A stretch of 64,000 bases of DNA from Nocardioides sp. SR21 (GCF_022761125.1 NZ_JAKWJR010000010.1:62001-126000); one strand, 5' to 3'; shown: positions 26,874-36,325, counted from the stretch's first letter. Notes: generated from the sequence alone by a model not told the origin. Numbers and translations: made by a program.

Positions 26874-28007
26874 ATGACCGGCCAGACCGCGATCGTCGTC
26901 GGCGCCGGCGCGTGGGGCCTGCCCACCGCGGCACAGCTCGCCCTGCGGGGCCACCAGGTGACGCTGGTCGACCGGTACGGCGTCGCCAACGAGCTCTCGT
27001 CGTCGCCCGGCCCGACCCGCGTCTGGCGGCACGCCGACACGACGCCGGTGCTGTGCCGCCTCGGGCTGCGCAGTGTCGGCGCGATGGACCGGCTGGCCGA
27101 GCGGTCGGGCGTGGAGACCTACCGCAAGGTCGGCGTCCTGTGGCGCGACGCCGACCCGTCGCGGCTGCTCGCCACCCTGCGCGAAGAGGACGTCGAGCAC
27201 GTCGAGGTGGACGCGGCCGACGTCGGCCGCTGGCTGCCGGGCCTGACGCCCAACGAGCGACCGGCGGTGTGGACGCCGCTGGGCGGCTGCGTGCTCGCCG
27301 CGCACTCGATGGCGGCCCAGGCCCAGCTCTTCAACGGCGCCGGCGGCCGGCTCCTGAAGGACGAGGTCGTCGGCATCGACGCGTCGAGCGGGACCGTCGA
27401 GCTGCGTGAGTCCGGCCGGCTGGTCGCCGACACCGTCGTGGTCGCGCCCGGCCCCGGCGCGGTGGCACTGCTGCCGATGCTCGACGTCGACCTCCCGCTC
27501 GTGCCGCACCTGGAGCAGGTCGTGCACTTCGGCTCGCCCGACGACCCGCACCGGTACGACGACGTCCCGTGCCTCTTCGAGGGCGCGTACGGCGCCAGCC
27601 CCGGCTTCTACTCGATGCCCACGCCGGGCCTGGGCTTCAAGATCGGCCTGGACGCGCAGGTGCGCGACTGGACGCCGGACGACCTCGACCGCACGCCGTC
27701 CGAGCAGCGCACCCGCGAGACCGCGGTCGAGGCCGAGCGCCTGGGCTTCATCACCGACCCGGTCCTCGACGCGCAGGTCTGCAGCTGGACCGACTCCCCC
27801 GACGGGCTGTTCGTGATCGACCGGGTCGGCAGGGTCGTGCTCGCGTGCGGCGACTCCGGCGCCGGCTTCAAGTTCTCGGCGCTGATGGGCGAGATCCTCG
27901 CCGGCCTGGCCGAGGGCGACGAGCCCGACGCGGACGTCGCGTCACTCGGCCTCGACCGGTTCGACGGACCGATCGCGCCGCAGCGCCGCAGCGGTCACTT
28001 CCTCTGA
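26874..28007 (+). CDS. FAD-dependent oxidoreductase, DAO / sarcosine-oxidase-like
   Basis: A 377-residue amine-oxidising flavoprotein of the DAO (MSOX/N-methyltryptophan oxidase) group. The FAD motif is VVGAGAWGLPTA, followed by SSSPGPTRVWRHAD, as in sarcosine-oxidase-type enzymes, and FKIGLDAQ and CGDSGAGFKFSALMGEILA at the C-terminus. The likely reaction is oxidative demethylation or deamination of a secondary amine or amino acid. It is divergent from the hydratase, with an operator in the gap. Its last 13 bases overlap the Zur gene, which converges with it. Confidence 0.9.
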   Translation: MTGQTAIVVGAGAWGLPTAAQLALRGHQVTLVDRYGVANELSSSPGPTRVWRHADTTPVLCRLGLRSVGAMDRLAERSGVETYRKVGVLWRDADPSRLLATLREEDVEHVEVDAADVGRWLPGLTPNERPAVWTPLGGCVLAAHSMAAQAQLFNGAGGRLLKDEVVGIDASSGTVELRESGRLVADTVVVAPGPGAVALLPMLDVDLPLVPHLEQVVHFGSPDDPHRYDDVPCLFEGAYGASPGFYSMPTPGLGFKIGLDAQVRDWTPDDLDRTPSEQRTRETAVEAERLGFITDPVLDAQVCSWTDSPDGLFVIDRVGRVVLACGDSGAGFKFSALMGEILAGLAEGDEPDADVASLGLDRFDGPIAPQRRSGHFL

Positions 28008-28432
28008 CGCGCCTGCTTCTGGCAGACCGGGCAGATGCCGAACAGCTCGACCGAGTGGCTGACGTCCTGGTAGCCGTTGTCCTCGGCCACCCGGGTCGCC
28101 CACTTCTCCACCGCGGGACCCGCGATCTCGACGGTGCGCCCGCACTGCCGGCACACCAGGTGGTGGTGGTGCGTCCGACTGCAGAGGCGGTACGCCGCTT
28201 CCCCGACGTCGGACTGCACCTGGTCGACCTCGCCGCTCTCGACGAGCGCCTGCAGCGCCCGGTAGACCGTCGCCAGCCCGACCTTCTCGCCGCTGGCCCG
28301 CAGAGCGGCATAGATGTCCTGCGCGCTGCGGAAGCCCTCGGACGCCTCGAGCTCGGCGATCAACGCACGCCGCTGGCGGGTGCTCCGCTGGCGCGGGGCC
28401 GCGGGCGCGGACTCAGAGGTGGGAGACGGCAC
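27995..28432 (-). CDS. zur: Zinc uptake regulator, Fur family
   Basis: A 145-residue Fur-family repressor of the Zur type. The winged helix carries SAQDIYAALRASGEKVGLATVYRALQALVESGEV. Metal sites are seen as Cys84, THHHHLVCRQC (residues 87-97) and CPVC (134-137), the last pair being the structural zinc. It is the final gene of the rpmB-rpmG-rpsN-zur cluster, so its own synthesis probably rises when the zinc-starvation promoter is open. Neighbouring genes are the classical Zur targets, which separates it from Fur or Nur. Confidence 0.92.
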   Translation of the reverse strand: MPSPTSESAPAAPRQRSTRQRRALIAELEASEGFRSAQDIYAALRASGEKVGLATVYRALQALVESGEVDQVQSDVGEAAYRLCSRTHHHHLVCRQCGRTVEIAGPAVEKWATRVAEDNGYQDVSHSVELFGICPVCQKQARQRK

Positions 28433-28450
28433 GCCCCCACCGTAGTCGGC

Positions 28451-28756
28451 TCACCAGCTCGCCTTGCGGATGCCCGGCAGCTCACCGCGGTGCGCGAGCT
28501 CGCGGAACCGGATCCGTGAGGTCCCGGTCTTGCGCAGGTAGCCGCGCGGTCGGCCGTCGACCTGGTCCCGGTTGCGCAGCCGCACGGGCGAGCTGTCGCG
28601 CGGCAGCCGGGACAGCGCCCGCACCGCCGCGGCGTGCGCCACCGAGCCCGGCTCGGCGGTCCGGATCACGTCCTTGAGCGCGATCCGACGCTCGGCGTAC
28701 CGCTCGACCAGGCGCCGGCGCCGTTGCTCGGCGGCGACCAAGCTCTGCTTCGCCAT
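28451..28756 (-). CDS. rpsN: 30S ribosomal protein S14, zinc-independent paralogue
   Basis: A 101-residue S14 of the long, cysteine-free form ([16 protein letters not shown], then [39 protein letters not shown]). It lacks the CxxC pairs of the zinc-binding S14, so it can replace that protein in the ribosome when zinc is scarce. It overlaps the L33 gene by one base and is read from the Zur-controlled promoter at 29184. Confidence 0.95.
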   Translation of the reverse strand: MAKQSLVAAEQRRRRLVERYAERRIALKDVIRTAEPGSVAHAAAVRALSRLPRDSSPVRLRNRDQVDGRPRGYLRKTGTSRIRFRELAHRGELPGIRKASW

Positions 28757-28926
28757 CAGCGCTCCTCGCGGAAGACGACGTGCCGGCGCACCCGCGGGTC
28801 GAACTTGCGCAGCTCGAGCCGGCCGGGGTCGTTGCGCCGGTTCTTGCGGGTGACGTAGGTGTAGCCGGTTCCGGCGGTCGACCGCAGCTTCACGATCGGC
28901 CGGACGTCACTTGCCTTGCTCGCCAT
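28756..28926 (-). CDS. rpmG: 50S ribosomal protein L33, zinc-independent paralogue
   Basis: A 56-residue L33 ([46 protein letters not shown]) with no cysteines, whereas the zinc form has two CxxC motifs. The ATG at 28926 overlaps the L28 stop. Exchange of such proteins frees ribosome-bound zinc during starvation. Confidence 0.95.
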   Translation of the reverse strand: MASKASDVRPIVKLRSTAGTGYTYVTRKNRRNDPGRLELRKFDPRVRRHVVFREER

Positions 28927-29162
28927 CAGATCCTCCCCTCCCGACGGATGACCTGGGCCACGACGGCGTCGATGCCGCGGACGTCGATCACCTTGATGCC
29001 ACGGGCACTGACCCGCAGCGTGACGTGCCGGCCGAGGCTCGGCACCCAGTAGCGCTTGCGCTGGACGTTGACGCCGAACCGGCGGTTCGTGCGGCGGTGC
29101 GAGTGCGAGACGTGGTGGCCGAATCCCGGCCGGCGTCCCGTCACCTGACACGTACGTGACAT
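28926..29162 (-). CDS. rpmB: 50S ribosomal protein L28, zinc-independent paralogue
   Basis: A 78-residue L28 ([34 protein letters not shown]). Only one cysteine remains, so the four-cysteine zinc site of the ordinary form is missing. It is the first gene of the minus-strand rpmB-rpmG-rpsN-zur operon. The Zur box lies 22 bp upstream of its ATG and is shared with the divergent L31 gene. Confidence 0.95.
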   Translation of the reverse strand: MSRTCQVTGRRPGFGHHVSHSHRRTNRRFGVNVQRKRYWVPSLGRHVTLRVSARGIKVIDVRGIDAVVAQVIRREGRI

Positions 29163-29183
29163 GAGGCAGCTCCTTCGTCATAC

Positions 29184-29198
29184 TGAGAACGATTCTCA
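29184..29198. promoter_or_regulatory. Zur box, divergent
   Basis: TGAGAA-CGA-TTCTCA is a perfect 15-bp inverted repeat between rpmB (minus) and rpmE (plus). It matches the A/T-rich inverted-repeat form of actinobacterial Zur boxes (TGAnAA...TTnTCA) and stands out in this GC-rich DNA. It should control both ribosomal-protein operons. Confidence 0.85.
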
Positions 29199-29217
29199 TT
29201 CTAGCAAAGGAGTGCCG

Positions 29218-29469
29218 ATGAAGGACGGGATCCATCCGACCTACGGCCCGGTGGTGTTCCGCGACCGGACCGGAGACCTGCTGCTGACCCGGTCGACCCT
29301 GGCCGCGCGGTCCGGCGGGGAGACCGTGGAGCTCGACGGCGCGACCTACCCGGTCGTCGACGTCGACGTGTCCAGTGCCAGCCACCCGTTCTGGACCGGA
29401 CGTGGCCGCGTGGTCGACTCCGAAGGGCGCGTCGAGGCCTTCCGCCGGCGCTACGGAGGTGGCGCATGA
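29218..29469 (+). CDS. rpmE2: 50S ribosomal protein L31 type B, zinc-independent
   Basis: An 83-residue type-B L31 ([28 protein letters not shown], then [32 protein letters not shown]), cysteine-free and with the longer C-terminus of the B form. ATG 29218 follows AAAGGAG at good spacing, whereas the frame stays open to 29161 through the Zur box. It is the first gene of the plus-strand operon rpmE2-COG0523-rpmF-rpmJ. Confidence 0.95.
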   Translation: MKDGIHPTYGPVVFRDRTGDLLLTRSTLAARSGGETVELDGATYPVVDVDVSSASHPFWTGRGRVVDSEGRVEAFRRRYGGGA

Positions 29470-30539
29470 GGACGCCCGTGGTGCTGCTGACCGGGGTCGA
29501 TCGGGAGGCCATGACCGGGGCGATGGTCGGGCTGCAGCTCGACCTGCCGGCCGCCGTGGCCGTCTGCCACCACATCGACGTCGAGCGCAGCGTGCTGCAG
29601 CGGATCGTCAGCGACGTCACCGGCATCGTGGAGCAGGTCGAGATCGACCTCGAGCACGCGTGCGTCAGCTGCGCGATCCGGGAGGACGTGGTCCCCACGC
29701 TCGAGCGGCTGGCGCGCAGCGGACGCTGGTCGACGATCCTCGCCCACCTGCCGGTCGGCGCAGAGGCGCGCCAGGTCTGCAACGTCCTCGCGTGGGACAC
29801 CCGGCTCGCGCGACACCTCCGGGTCTCCGGGGTCGTCGCCGCCGTCGACGGACCGGGCGTGATCGAGGACCTCCTCGGCGACGACCTCCTGGCCGAGCGC
29901 GGGGTCCACAGCTCCGAGGACGACCGCCGCGGTCTCGGCGAGGTCGCCGCCGCGATGGTGGAGTACGCCGACGTCGTGGTCACCGACGGGCCCGCTGAGC
30001 CGGCGGGTGCCGAGCTGCTGGAGGCGCTGGCGATGCCGGACGCGACCCTGGTCAGCGGGGTGGAGAACCTCGACGCCGGGGCACTCGCGGACTCGCGGCA
30101 CGTGCACGGGCGCACCGACGCGTGGACCGCGCCCGCCTCCCTCGCGCCGCTCCCCCAGGTCGACTGGAAGCACGTGTGGCGACGCGAGCTGGTCTCCCCG
30201 CTCGCGTTCCACCCCGACCGCCTGCTCGACGACCTCGAGCGCCTCGGCGGCGGACGGCACCGGTCGCGGGGCTGCTTCTGGCTGCCGACGCGACCGGATC
30301 GGGTACTGGTGTGGGACGGAGCCGGCGGCCAGCTGAGCATCGGCAACGGCGACCCCTGGGGCACCCGCCCGCCGATGACCCGCCTGATCCTGACCGGGGT
30401 CGGCACCCCGCCGGGCGGCCTCGCCGACGCGTTCCGCGCGATGTTGCTGGCGCCGGACGAGGCGGCTGCCGGGGGCAGCTGGCGGACCGCCGAGGACGGG
30501 TTCGAGCCGTGGCTCGGTCCGGTACGCCGGGTGGCCTGA
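29466..30539 (+). CDS. COG0523 (CobW/G3E-like) protein without a P-loop, Zur-regulon type
   Basis: A 357-residue CobW-like protein. The C-terminal CobW_C domain ([21 protein letters not shown]...[25 protein letters not shown]) and CVSC (66-69) are clear. The N-terminal [14 protein letters not shown] replaces the GxxGxGKT P-loop, and no NKxD is seen, so GTP hydrolysis as in true G3E metallochaperones is unlikely. It resembles the Zur-regulated mycobacterial Rv0106 type (from memory). It overlaps L31 (ATGA) and L32 by a few bases. The probable role is zinc handling during starvation. Confidence 0.88.
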   Translation: MRTPVVLLTGVDREAMTGAMVGLQLDLPAAVAVCHHIDVERSVLQRIVSDVTGIVEQVEIDLEHACVSCAIREDVVPTLERLARSGRWSTILAHLPVGAEARQVCNVLAWDTRLARHLRVSGVVAAVDGPGVIEDLLGDDLLAERGVHSSEDDRRGLGEVAAAMVEYADVVVTDGPAEPAGAELLEALAMPDATLVSGVENLDAGALADSRHVHGRTDAWTAPASLAPLPQVDWKHVWRRELVSPLAFHPDRLLDDLERLGGGRHRSRGCFWLPTRPDRVLVWDGAGGQLSIGNGDPWGTRPPMTRLILTGVGTPPGGLADAFRAMLLAPDEAAAGGSWRTAEDGFEPWLGPVRRVA

Positions 30540-30742
30540 TGGCGGTCCCGAAGCGCCGCGTCTCGCGCAGCAACACCCGGCACCGCCGGGCGCAGTGGAA
30601 GGCGTCCCCGCCGTCGTTGGTCACCGTCGTCGTCGGCGGCGAGGAGCACCGGGTCCCCCGCCGGCTCGCGCCGGCCGTGCTGCGTGGGCTGGTCGACCCG
30701 CGCACCGGCCGTCCCACGACGTCCAGGAAGGAGGAGGCATGA
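30539..30742 (+). CDS. rpmF: 50S ribosomal protein L32, zinc-independent paralogue
   Basis: A 67-residue L32 ([22 protein letters not shown]). The usual cysteines of the C-terminal half are absent, which marks the zinc-free version. The ATG overlaps the TGA of the COG0523 gene, and its own stop overlaps the L36 start. Confidence 0.93.
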   Translation: MAVPKRRVSRSNTRHRRAQWKASPPSLVTVVVGGEEHRVPRRLAPAVLRGLVDPRTGRPTTSRKEEA

Positions 30743-30861
30743 AGGTTCGCAACTCGCTGCGCTCGCTGAAGAGCCAGCCGGGCTCGCAGGTGGTCCGACG
30801 GCGCGGCCGCGTCTACGTGATCAACAAGCAGAACCCGCGTCTCAAGGCACGCCAGGGCTGA
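30739..30861 (+). CDS. ykgO: 50S ribosomal protein L36, zinc-independent paralogue (YkgO-like)
   Basis: A 40-residue L36 ([20 protein letters not shown], then a basic tail to KARQG) without the zinc-binding C/C/C/H residues of RpmJ. The ATG follows AAGGAGGAGG. It is the last gene of the plus-strand Zur operon, with a strong hairpin 17 bp after the stop. Confidence 0.94.
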   Translation: MKVRNSLRSLKSQPGSQVVRRRGRVYVINKQNPRLKARQG

Positions 30862-30878
30862 CGCCCCAGCACGCACGA

Positions 30879-30907
30879 GGGCCGGGCTCCCCAGGGGAGC
30901 CCGGCCC
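30879..30907. terminator. Bidirectional intrinsic terminator
   Basis: GGGCCGGGCTCCCC pairs perfectly with GGGGAGCCCGGCCC (14 bp) around a minimal loop and is followed by TTT on the plus strand. It separates the convergent L36 and HU genes and probably serves both. Confidence 0.85.
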
Positions 30908-30924
30908 TTTCGTCGTACGACGGG

Positions 30925-31203
30925 TCAGTCGCCGGCGACCGCCTTCTTGAACGCGGCGCCCGCCTTGAACGCGGGCGCGGTCGTCGCGGCGATCTCGATC
31001 TCGGCGCCGGTCTGGGGGTTGCGGCCGGTCCGCGCGGAGCGCTCGCGCGCCTCGAACGTGCCGAAGCCCGGGATCGTGACCTTGTCACCGGACGCGACGG
31101 CGTCGGTGATCGAGGTCAGCACGGCGTCGAGCGCCGCATCGGCCTGGGCGCCGCTGAGGCCGGTCTTCTCAGCGACGGCGTCGCTCAGCTGGGACTTGTT
31201 CAT
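30925..31203 (-). CDS. HU-family DNA-binding protein
   Basis: A 92-residue HU protein (MNKSQLSDAVAEKTGLSGAQ; TIPGFGTFEARERSARTGRNPQTG; FKAGAAFKKAV). It has the dimer core and the DNA-binding arm but not the long lysine/alanine tail of the actinobacterial housekeeping HupB. Its ATG overlaps the stop of the metal-binding SBP gene (ATGA), so it is the fourth gene of the metal ABC operon. This is an unusual place for a nucleoid protein. Confidence 0.93.
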   Translation of the reverse strand: MNKSQLSDAVAEKTGLSGAQADAALDAVLTSITDAVASGDKVTIPGFGTFEARERSARTGRNPQTGAEIEIAATTAPAFKAGAAFKKAVAGD

Positions 31204-32221
31204 TCTTGTTCCTCTCCATCGGTGAACATCTCGGGGTGCAGCAGCCGGGCGACCTCCTCGACTCCGAGGGAGGATCGCACGCCGCCGCCGAACACGGGCT
31301 CCGGAACTCCGACGACGCGACCACCACGCACCGCATCGGTGGTACCCAACCGGTCCTCGATGTAGGCGAGGGCGGTCTCACGCACCTGCTCGTCGTTGTA
31401 CGGGAAGACGATGACATCCGGATTCAACCGCACGATCTTCTCAGGCGACCACGCGGCGTAGTACTCGCCCGCCGGCAGGTCGGCCGACGTGATCAGGTTG
31501 CGGCCGCCCGCGCGCTCCACGACGTCGGTGTACAGACCGCCGGCCTGCACGTAGAGCGTGGACTCGTAGACGCTCAGGATCGCCAGCGATGCCGGCTCCT
31601 CGCCCGCGACGGCCTCCTGCACCCCGGCGACGACGTCCTCGAGCTCGGCGACCAGGTCGGCCGCCCGCTCCTCCACGCCGAAGAGCCGGCCGAGGCGCTC
31701 GAGGTCCTCGTAGGTGTCGGGCACGGTGGTCTCGGTCTTCGTGTCCGCGCAGAGCGACTCGCTCACCAGGACCGGCAGGCCGTCCTCGGCGTACGACGCA
31801 CGCGTCGGCAGCCGCTTGCCGTCGAAGCGCCACTCCTGCTCGGCCAGCAGCAGGTCGGGCCGCTCGCCGATGACGGTCTCGGCCGACGGCTCGCCCTCGG
31901 CGACCACCCGGACGGCGTCGTACGCGTCGGCGTACTGCTCGGAGGGCGTGCCGTACTGGGTGTTGACCTGGCCGACGAGCCGGTCCTCCAGGCCGAGCGC
32001 GACCATCATCTCGGTCATCGTCGGGTAGAACGACAGCACCCGCTCGGGTGCTGCCGGCACGGTCACGTCGGTGCCGCAGGAGTCGAACGTCATCGGGAAC
32101 GCCGAGGCAGCAGCGCCGGCGGCGGGCTCCTCGGCGTCGGTGTCGGGGGCGGAGCCGCAGGCGGACAGCGCCAGCAGCGGCAGCAGCGCGCCCACGGAGA
32201 GGCGGGCGCGACGGGATCGGG

Positions 32222-32225
<4 letters not shown>
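31200..32225 (-). CDS. Metal/metallophore ABC transporter substrate-binding lipoprotein (FecB/BtuF-like fold)
   Basis: A 341-residue class-III periplasmic-binding-fold lipoprotein with the lipobox LSAC at 21-24. The two lobes show FDSCGTDVTVPAAPERVLSFYPTMTEMMVALGLEDRLVG and KIVRLNPDVIVFPYNDEQ, typical of siderophore, haem and B12 binders. It is coupled by 4-nt overlaps to the ATPase and the HU gene. Because a Zur-box-like palindrome heads the operon, import of a zinc-metallophore complex is more likely than of ferric siderophore; this is inferred from regulation. Confidence 0.88.
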
Positions 32226-33015
<790 letters not shown>

Positions 33016-33019
<4 letters not shown>

Positions 33020-34080
33020 CCGGCGACCTCGGCACTGTCGCGGCGCAGCAGCCAGATGAGGAAGGGCGCACCGACCAGGGCCGTCACGATGCCGACGGGC
33101 AGCTCCGCAGGCGCCTGGACGACGCGACAGAGGATGTCGACGAGCACCAGGTAGCACCCGCCCAGCAGCAGCGAGAGCGGGACGACGCGGCGGTGCGCGG
33201 GACCGACCAGCAGCCGCGCGACGTGCGGGATCATCAGCCCGACGAACCCGATCCCGCCGGCCACCGCCACCACGACCGCCGTGCAGAGCGCGGCCACGAG
33301 CACCAGCTCGAGCCGGAACCGCGGCAGGTCGACACCCAGGCTGCTGGCCGCGTCGTCGCCGAGGCTGAGCAGGTCGAGCGCGGTCGCCCGGGCGAGCGCG
33401 AGGACGGCGCACACCAGCACGACGACCGTGGCGACCGGCAGGTCCGACCACGACGTACCGGCCAGGCTCCCGAGGATCCAGAAGAGGACGTTGGCCAGCT
33501 CCTCGGGCGTCGCGCGCAGCTGGAGGTAGCTGGTGACCGCGGCCATCAGGTAGCCGACGGCGACCCCGGCGAGCAGCATCCGCGGCGGGTCGATGCGTCC
33601 GTGCCGCCGGCCCAGGGCGAGCACCAGCACCATCGTGGCGGCGGCGCCGGCGAAGGCGACGACCGGGATGCCCAGCCCGGCCAACGCCGCGATCCCCAGC
33701 GTCATCGCCGCCGTCGCGGCGGCCGACGCCCCGGACGCGACCCCCAGGATGTAGGGATCGGCGAGCGGGTTGCGCACCAGCGCCTGCATCAGCACGCCGG
33801 CCAGCGACAGCCCGGCGCCGACCACGAAGGCGAGCAGGGTCCGCGGGAAGCGGTACTCCCACACGATCGTGTCGGTCGCGAGGTCGACCCCCTCTCCCCA
33901 GCCCAGCAACCGGCGCGCGAGCGTCGCGACGACGTCGTCGATCGGCACCGGCACCGCGCCGGTCCCGACGCCGAGGACCACCAGGACGACGGCGCCTGCC
34001 AGGCACCCGGCCATCAGGGCCGCATGACCGCGCGCGCCCAGCAGGTACGGACCGGCCGACTGCCGGGAGGGGAGGGACAC
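33016..34080 (-). CDS. Metal ABC transporter permease (FecCD family)
   Basis: About 354 residues with roughly ten membrane helices. The FecCD hallmarks are FPRTLLAFVVGAGLSLAGVLMQALVRNPLADPYILGVASGA and GGIGFVGLMIPHVARLLVG. The GTG at 34080 is chosen; an ATG closer to the first helix is possible. It is the first gene of the metal-import operon permease-ATPase-SBP-HU, divergent from the MFS gene across a Zur-box-like palindrome. Confidence 0.92.
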
Positions 34081-34097
34081 GAGACCGAACGCTAAAC

Positions 34098-34103
34098 CAT
34101 AAT
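34098..34103 (+). promoter_or_regulatory. Possible -10 element of a leaderless MFS transcript
   Basis: CATAAT matches the TATAAT consensus at five of six bases and ends 7 bp before ATG 34111. Transcription would begin at or next to that ATG, giving a leaderless mRNA, and no Shine-Dalgarno sequence is present. The Zur box overlaps this spot. Confidence 0.5.
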
Positions 34104-34117
34104 GAGAATCATGTTCA
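34103..34117. promoter_or_regulatory. Zur box-like palindrome, divergent
   Basis: TGAGAA-TCA-TGTTCA differs from the perfect box at 29184 at one arm position apart from the centre. It lies between the metal ABC operon (minus) and the MFS gene (plus) and overlaps the plus-strand -10 and first codons, which fits zinc-dependent repression of both units. Confidence 0.7.
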
Positions 34118-35328
34118 ACATGACGACGTCTCCGTCGCCCGCCTTCCGACGCTTCGCGCTCTCCCGGATCCTCGTGTGGTCGGGAGCGGCGACCAGCCTG
34201 GTCGCGCTGCCCGTGCTCGTGTACGACCTGACCGGAAGCGCCACGGCCACCGCGGTCCTCGCCGCTCTGGAGGCCGCGCCCTACCTCGCCTTCGGCCTCG
34301 TCGCCGGCGCGTGGGGCGACCGCTTCGACCGCACCCGGATCCTGGTCAGCGCCGGCCTCGCGGGCGCCCTGCTGCTCGCGAGCGTCCCGGTCGCCGCCCA
34401 CCTCGCGACGCTCCACGTCGCGCACGTCCTCGCCGTCGCCCTCGCCGTCGGCGTCCTCGGCGTGTTCGCCGACGCCGCCGCGTTCGGGTCCATCACGACG
34501 CTCGTCGAGCGTGGTCAGCTCGCCGAGGCACAGGGCCTGCTGACCACCGTCGGCACCCTGGTCGGGGTCGCCGGGCCTGCCGTCGGCGGCGTCCTCCTCA
34601 GCCGGATCGGGGCGGCCCAGGTGCTCTGGATCGAGGCGGCGGCGTACGTCGTCGGCGCGGCGCTGCTGCGCGGACTCCACCTCGGCGGACGCCACCGGCC
34701 CGCGGGCGCGTCGCTCCTCGGCTCGATCCGCGAGGGGCTGGGCTTCGTCATGCGGGAGCCACTCGTGCGCGGGCTGACCCTCTGCGGCATCGGCGTCAGC
34801 CTCGCCGGCGGCGGGGTGCTCGGCCTGCAGGTCGTGCTCGCCGTCGACGTGCTGGGCGTCCCGCTCGACGGACCGCAGCTCGGCCTGCTCCTGGCCGCGG
34901 GCGCGTGCGGCAGCGCTGCTGCAGGCGTCCTCGCGCCGGTGGTCAGGCGGCGCTGGCGCGCGGGCCTGGTGGCATCGGTCGGCTACCTCGCCGGCTTCGC
35001 CGCCGTCGCCGCCCTGGCCCTCAGCCCCGGTTGGCTTGCGGCAGCAGCGCTGCTCGCCGCCTGGCACCTGGTGGCGACGACCGTGATCGTGAACGGGATC
35101 GTCGCGCGCCAGGCGCTCGCGCCCGACGAGCTGCAGTCACGGGTCAACGCGACCGCCCGGATGATCGCGTGGGGCGGCCAGCCGGTCGGCGCGCTCGTCG
35201 CCGCCGCCCTCGTCACGGTCGTCGACGTGCGCGCGACCATCCTGCTCGTCTCGACCGCCCTGCTCGCGTCGGCGCTGGCCGCCTGGACGAGCGGGCTCCA
35301 CCGACGCGCGGTCGCGCCTGCAACCTAA
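34111..35328 (+). CDS. MFS transporter
   Basis: A 405-residue, twelve-helix major-facilitator protein of the drug/metallophore-exporter type. The loop between helices 2 and 3 reads GAWGDRFDRTRIL. The internal repeat starts near residue 210 (EGLGFVMREPLVRGL). ATG 34111 would give a leaderless start; 34120 and 34102 are alternatives. It is divergent from the metal importer under a shared Zur-type box, so it may export a zinc-binding metallophore or balance metal (inference). No metallophore synthesis gene is in the window. Confidence 0.88.
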   Translation: MFNMTTSPSPAFRRFALSRILVWSGAATSLVALPVLVYDLTGSATATAVLAALEAAPYLAFGLVAGAWGDRFDRTRILVSAGLAGALLLASVPVAAHLATLHVAHVLAVALAVGVLGVFADAAAFGSITTLVERGQLAEAQGLLTTVGTLVGVAGPAVGGVLLSRIGAAQVLWIEAAAYVVGAALLRGLHLGGRHRPAGASLLGSIREGLGFVMREPLVRGLTLCGIGVSLAGGGVLGLQVVLAVDVLGVPLDGPQLGLLLAAGACGSAAAGVLAPVVRRRWRAGLVASVGYLAGFAAVAALALSPGWLAAAALLAAWHLVATTVIVNGIVARQALAPDELQSRVNATARMIAWGGQPVGALVAAALVTVVDVRATILLVSTALLASALAAWTSGLHRRAVAPAT

Positions 35329-35343
35329 TTGGAACGATTTTCA
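35329..35343. promoter_or_regulatory. Zur box-like palindrome upstream of the DUF318-type permease
   Basis: TTGGAA-CGA-TTTTCA keeps the CGA centre and arm bases of the box at 29184 with three arm changes, and resembles the mycobacterial form TGAAAAtgaTTTTCA. It starts on the base after the MFS stop and 13 bp before the permease GTG. It is followed by CATTAT (35342-35347), a plausible -10 for a nearly leaderless transcript. Confidence 0.65.
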
Positions 35344-35356
35344 TTATCGTGAACCC

Positions 35357-36325
35357 GTGAGCACCTCGACGACCGTCGCACTCCGGCGACCGAGCCAGGG
35401 CCAGGTCGTCGTGGCGGGACTGGTCCTGATCGCCCTGGCCCAGCGCTGGCTGGTCCCGCGCCTGGACTTCCCCGCCCTCCAGACGTGGAGCACGATCTTC
35501 GTCGCGATGGTGCTCCAGGCGCTGCCGTTCCTGGTCGGCGGAGTGCTCCTCGCCGCGCTGATCTCGGCGTTCGTCACCGAGGAGCGGCTGCGCCGGATGA
35601 CCCCGCGCAGTCCCTGGCTCGGGGTGCCCGCCGCCGGGGCCGCCGGCATCGCGCTCCCGGGCTGCGAGTGTGCGTCCGTCCCGGTCGCCGCCGGCCTGGT
35701 ACGGCGAGGGGTCGCCCCAGCGGTCGCGTTCACGTTCATGCTCGCGGCGCCCGCGGTGAACCCGGTCGTGCTCGTGTCGACCGCCGTCGCCTTCTCGGGC
35801 CGCACCGACATGGTCGCGGCCCGCTTCGCCGCGTCGATGGCCACGGCGGTCGCCGTGGGCTGGTGGTGGCAGTGGCGCGGGCACGCCGTACCCCTGACGT
35901 CCGGCGCCGGTCACCAGCACGCGACCGGCTGGCGCGGCTTCGCCGACAGCGCACGGCACGACGTCGTGCACGCGGGCGGCTTCCTCGTGGCGGGCGCCGC
36001 GATCGCGGCGGCCGTGAGCGCACTGCTGCCGCGCCAACTGCTGGACGCCGTCTCCGGCAGCGCCGTGCTCGCGGTGCTGGCGCTCGCCACGTTCGCGTTC
36101 GTCGTGGCCATGTGCTCGGAGGCGGACGCCTTCGTGGCGGCCAGCCTGACGATGTTCTCGGACACCGCGAAGCTGGTGTTCCTCGTGGTGGGCCCGGCGA
36201 TGGACGTGAAGCTCGCGGCGATGGGCGCCGGGACGTTCGGCAGCGGGTTCGCCGTCCGCTTCGTCCCGGCCGTCCTCGTCGTCGCGACGAGCGCCGCCGT
36301 GATCGCCGGGGCGGTGCTGCTGTGA
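35357..36325 (+). CDS. DUF318/UPF0718-type membrane permease
   Basis: A 322-residue permease with about eight helices. The family signature is AAGIALPGCECASVPVAAGLVRRGVAPAVAFTFMLAAPAVNPVVL, and a second similar stretch, MCSEADAFVAASL, lies in the C-terminal half. The conserved Cys/Glu/Pro and Cys/Glu residues suggest metal passage. In actinobacteria the gene is often in the Zur regulon with a TIGR03943 partner, exactly as here. The GTG at 35357 lacks a ribosome-binding site. It overlaps the next gene by 4 nt (GTGA). Confidence 0.88.
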   Translation: MSTSTTVALRRPSQGQVVVAGLVLIALAQRWLVPRLDFPALQTWSTIFVAMVLQALPFLVGGVLLAALISAFVTEERLRRMTPRSPWLGVPAAGAAGIALPGCECASVPVAAGLVRRGVAPAVAFTFMLAAPAVNPVVLVSTAVAFSGRTDMVAARFAASMATAVAVGWWWQWRGHAVPLTSGAGHQHATGWRGFADSARHDVVHAGGFLVAGAAIAAAVSALLPRQLLDAVSGSAVLAVLALATFAFVVAMCSEADAFVAASLTMFSDTAKLVFLVVGPAMDVKLAAMGAGTFGSGFAVRFVPAVLVVATSAAVIAGAVLL

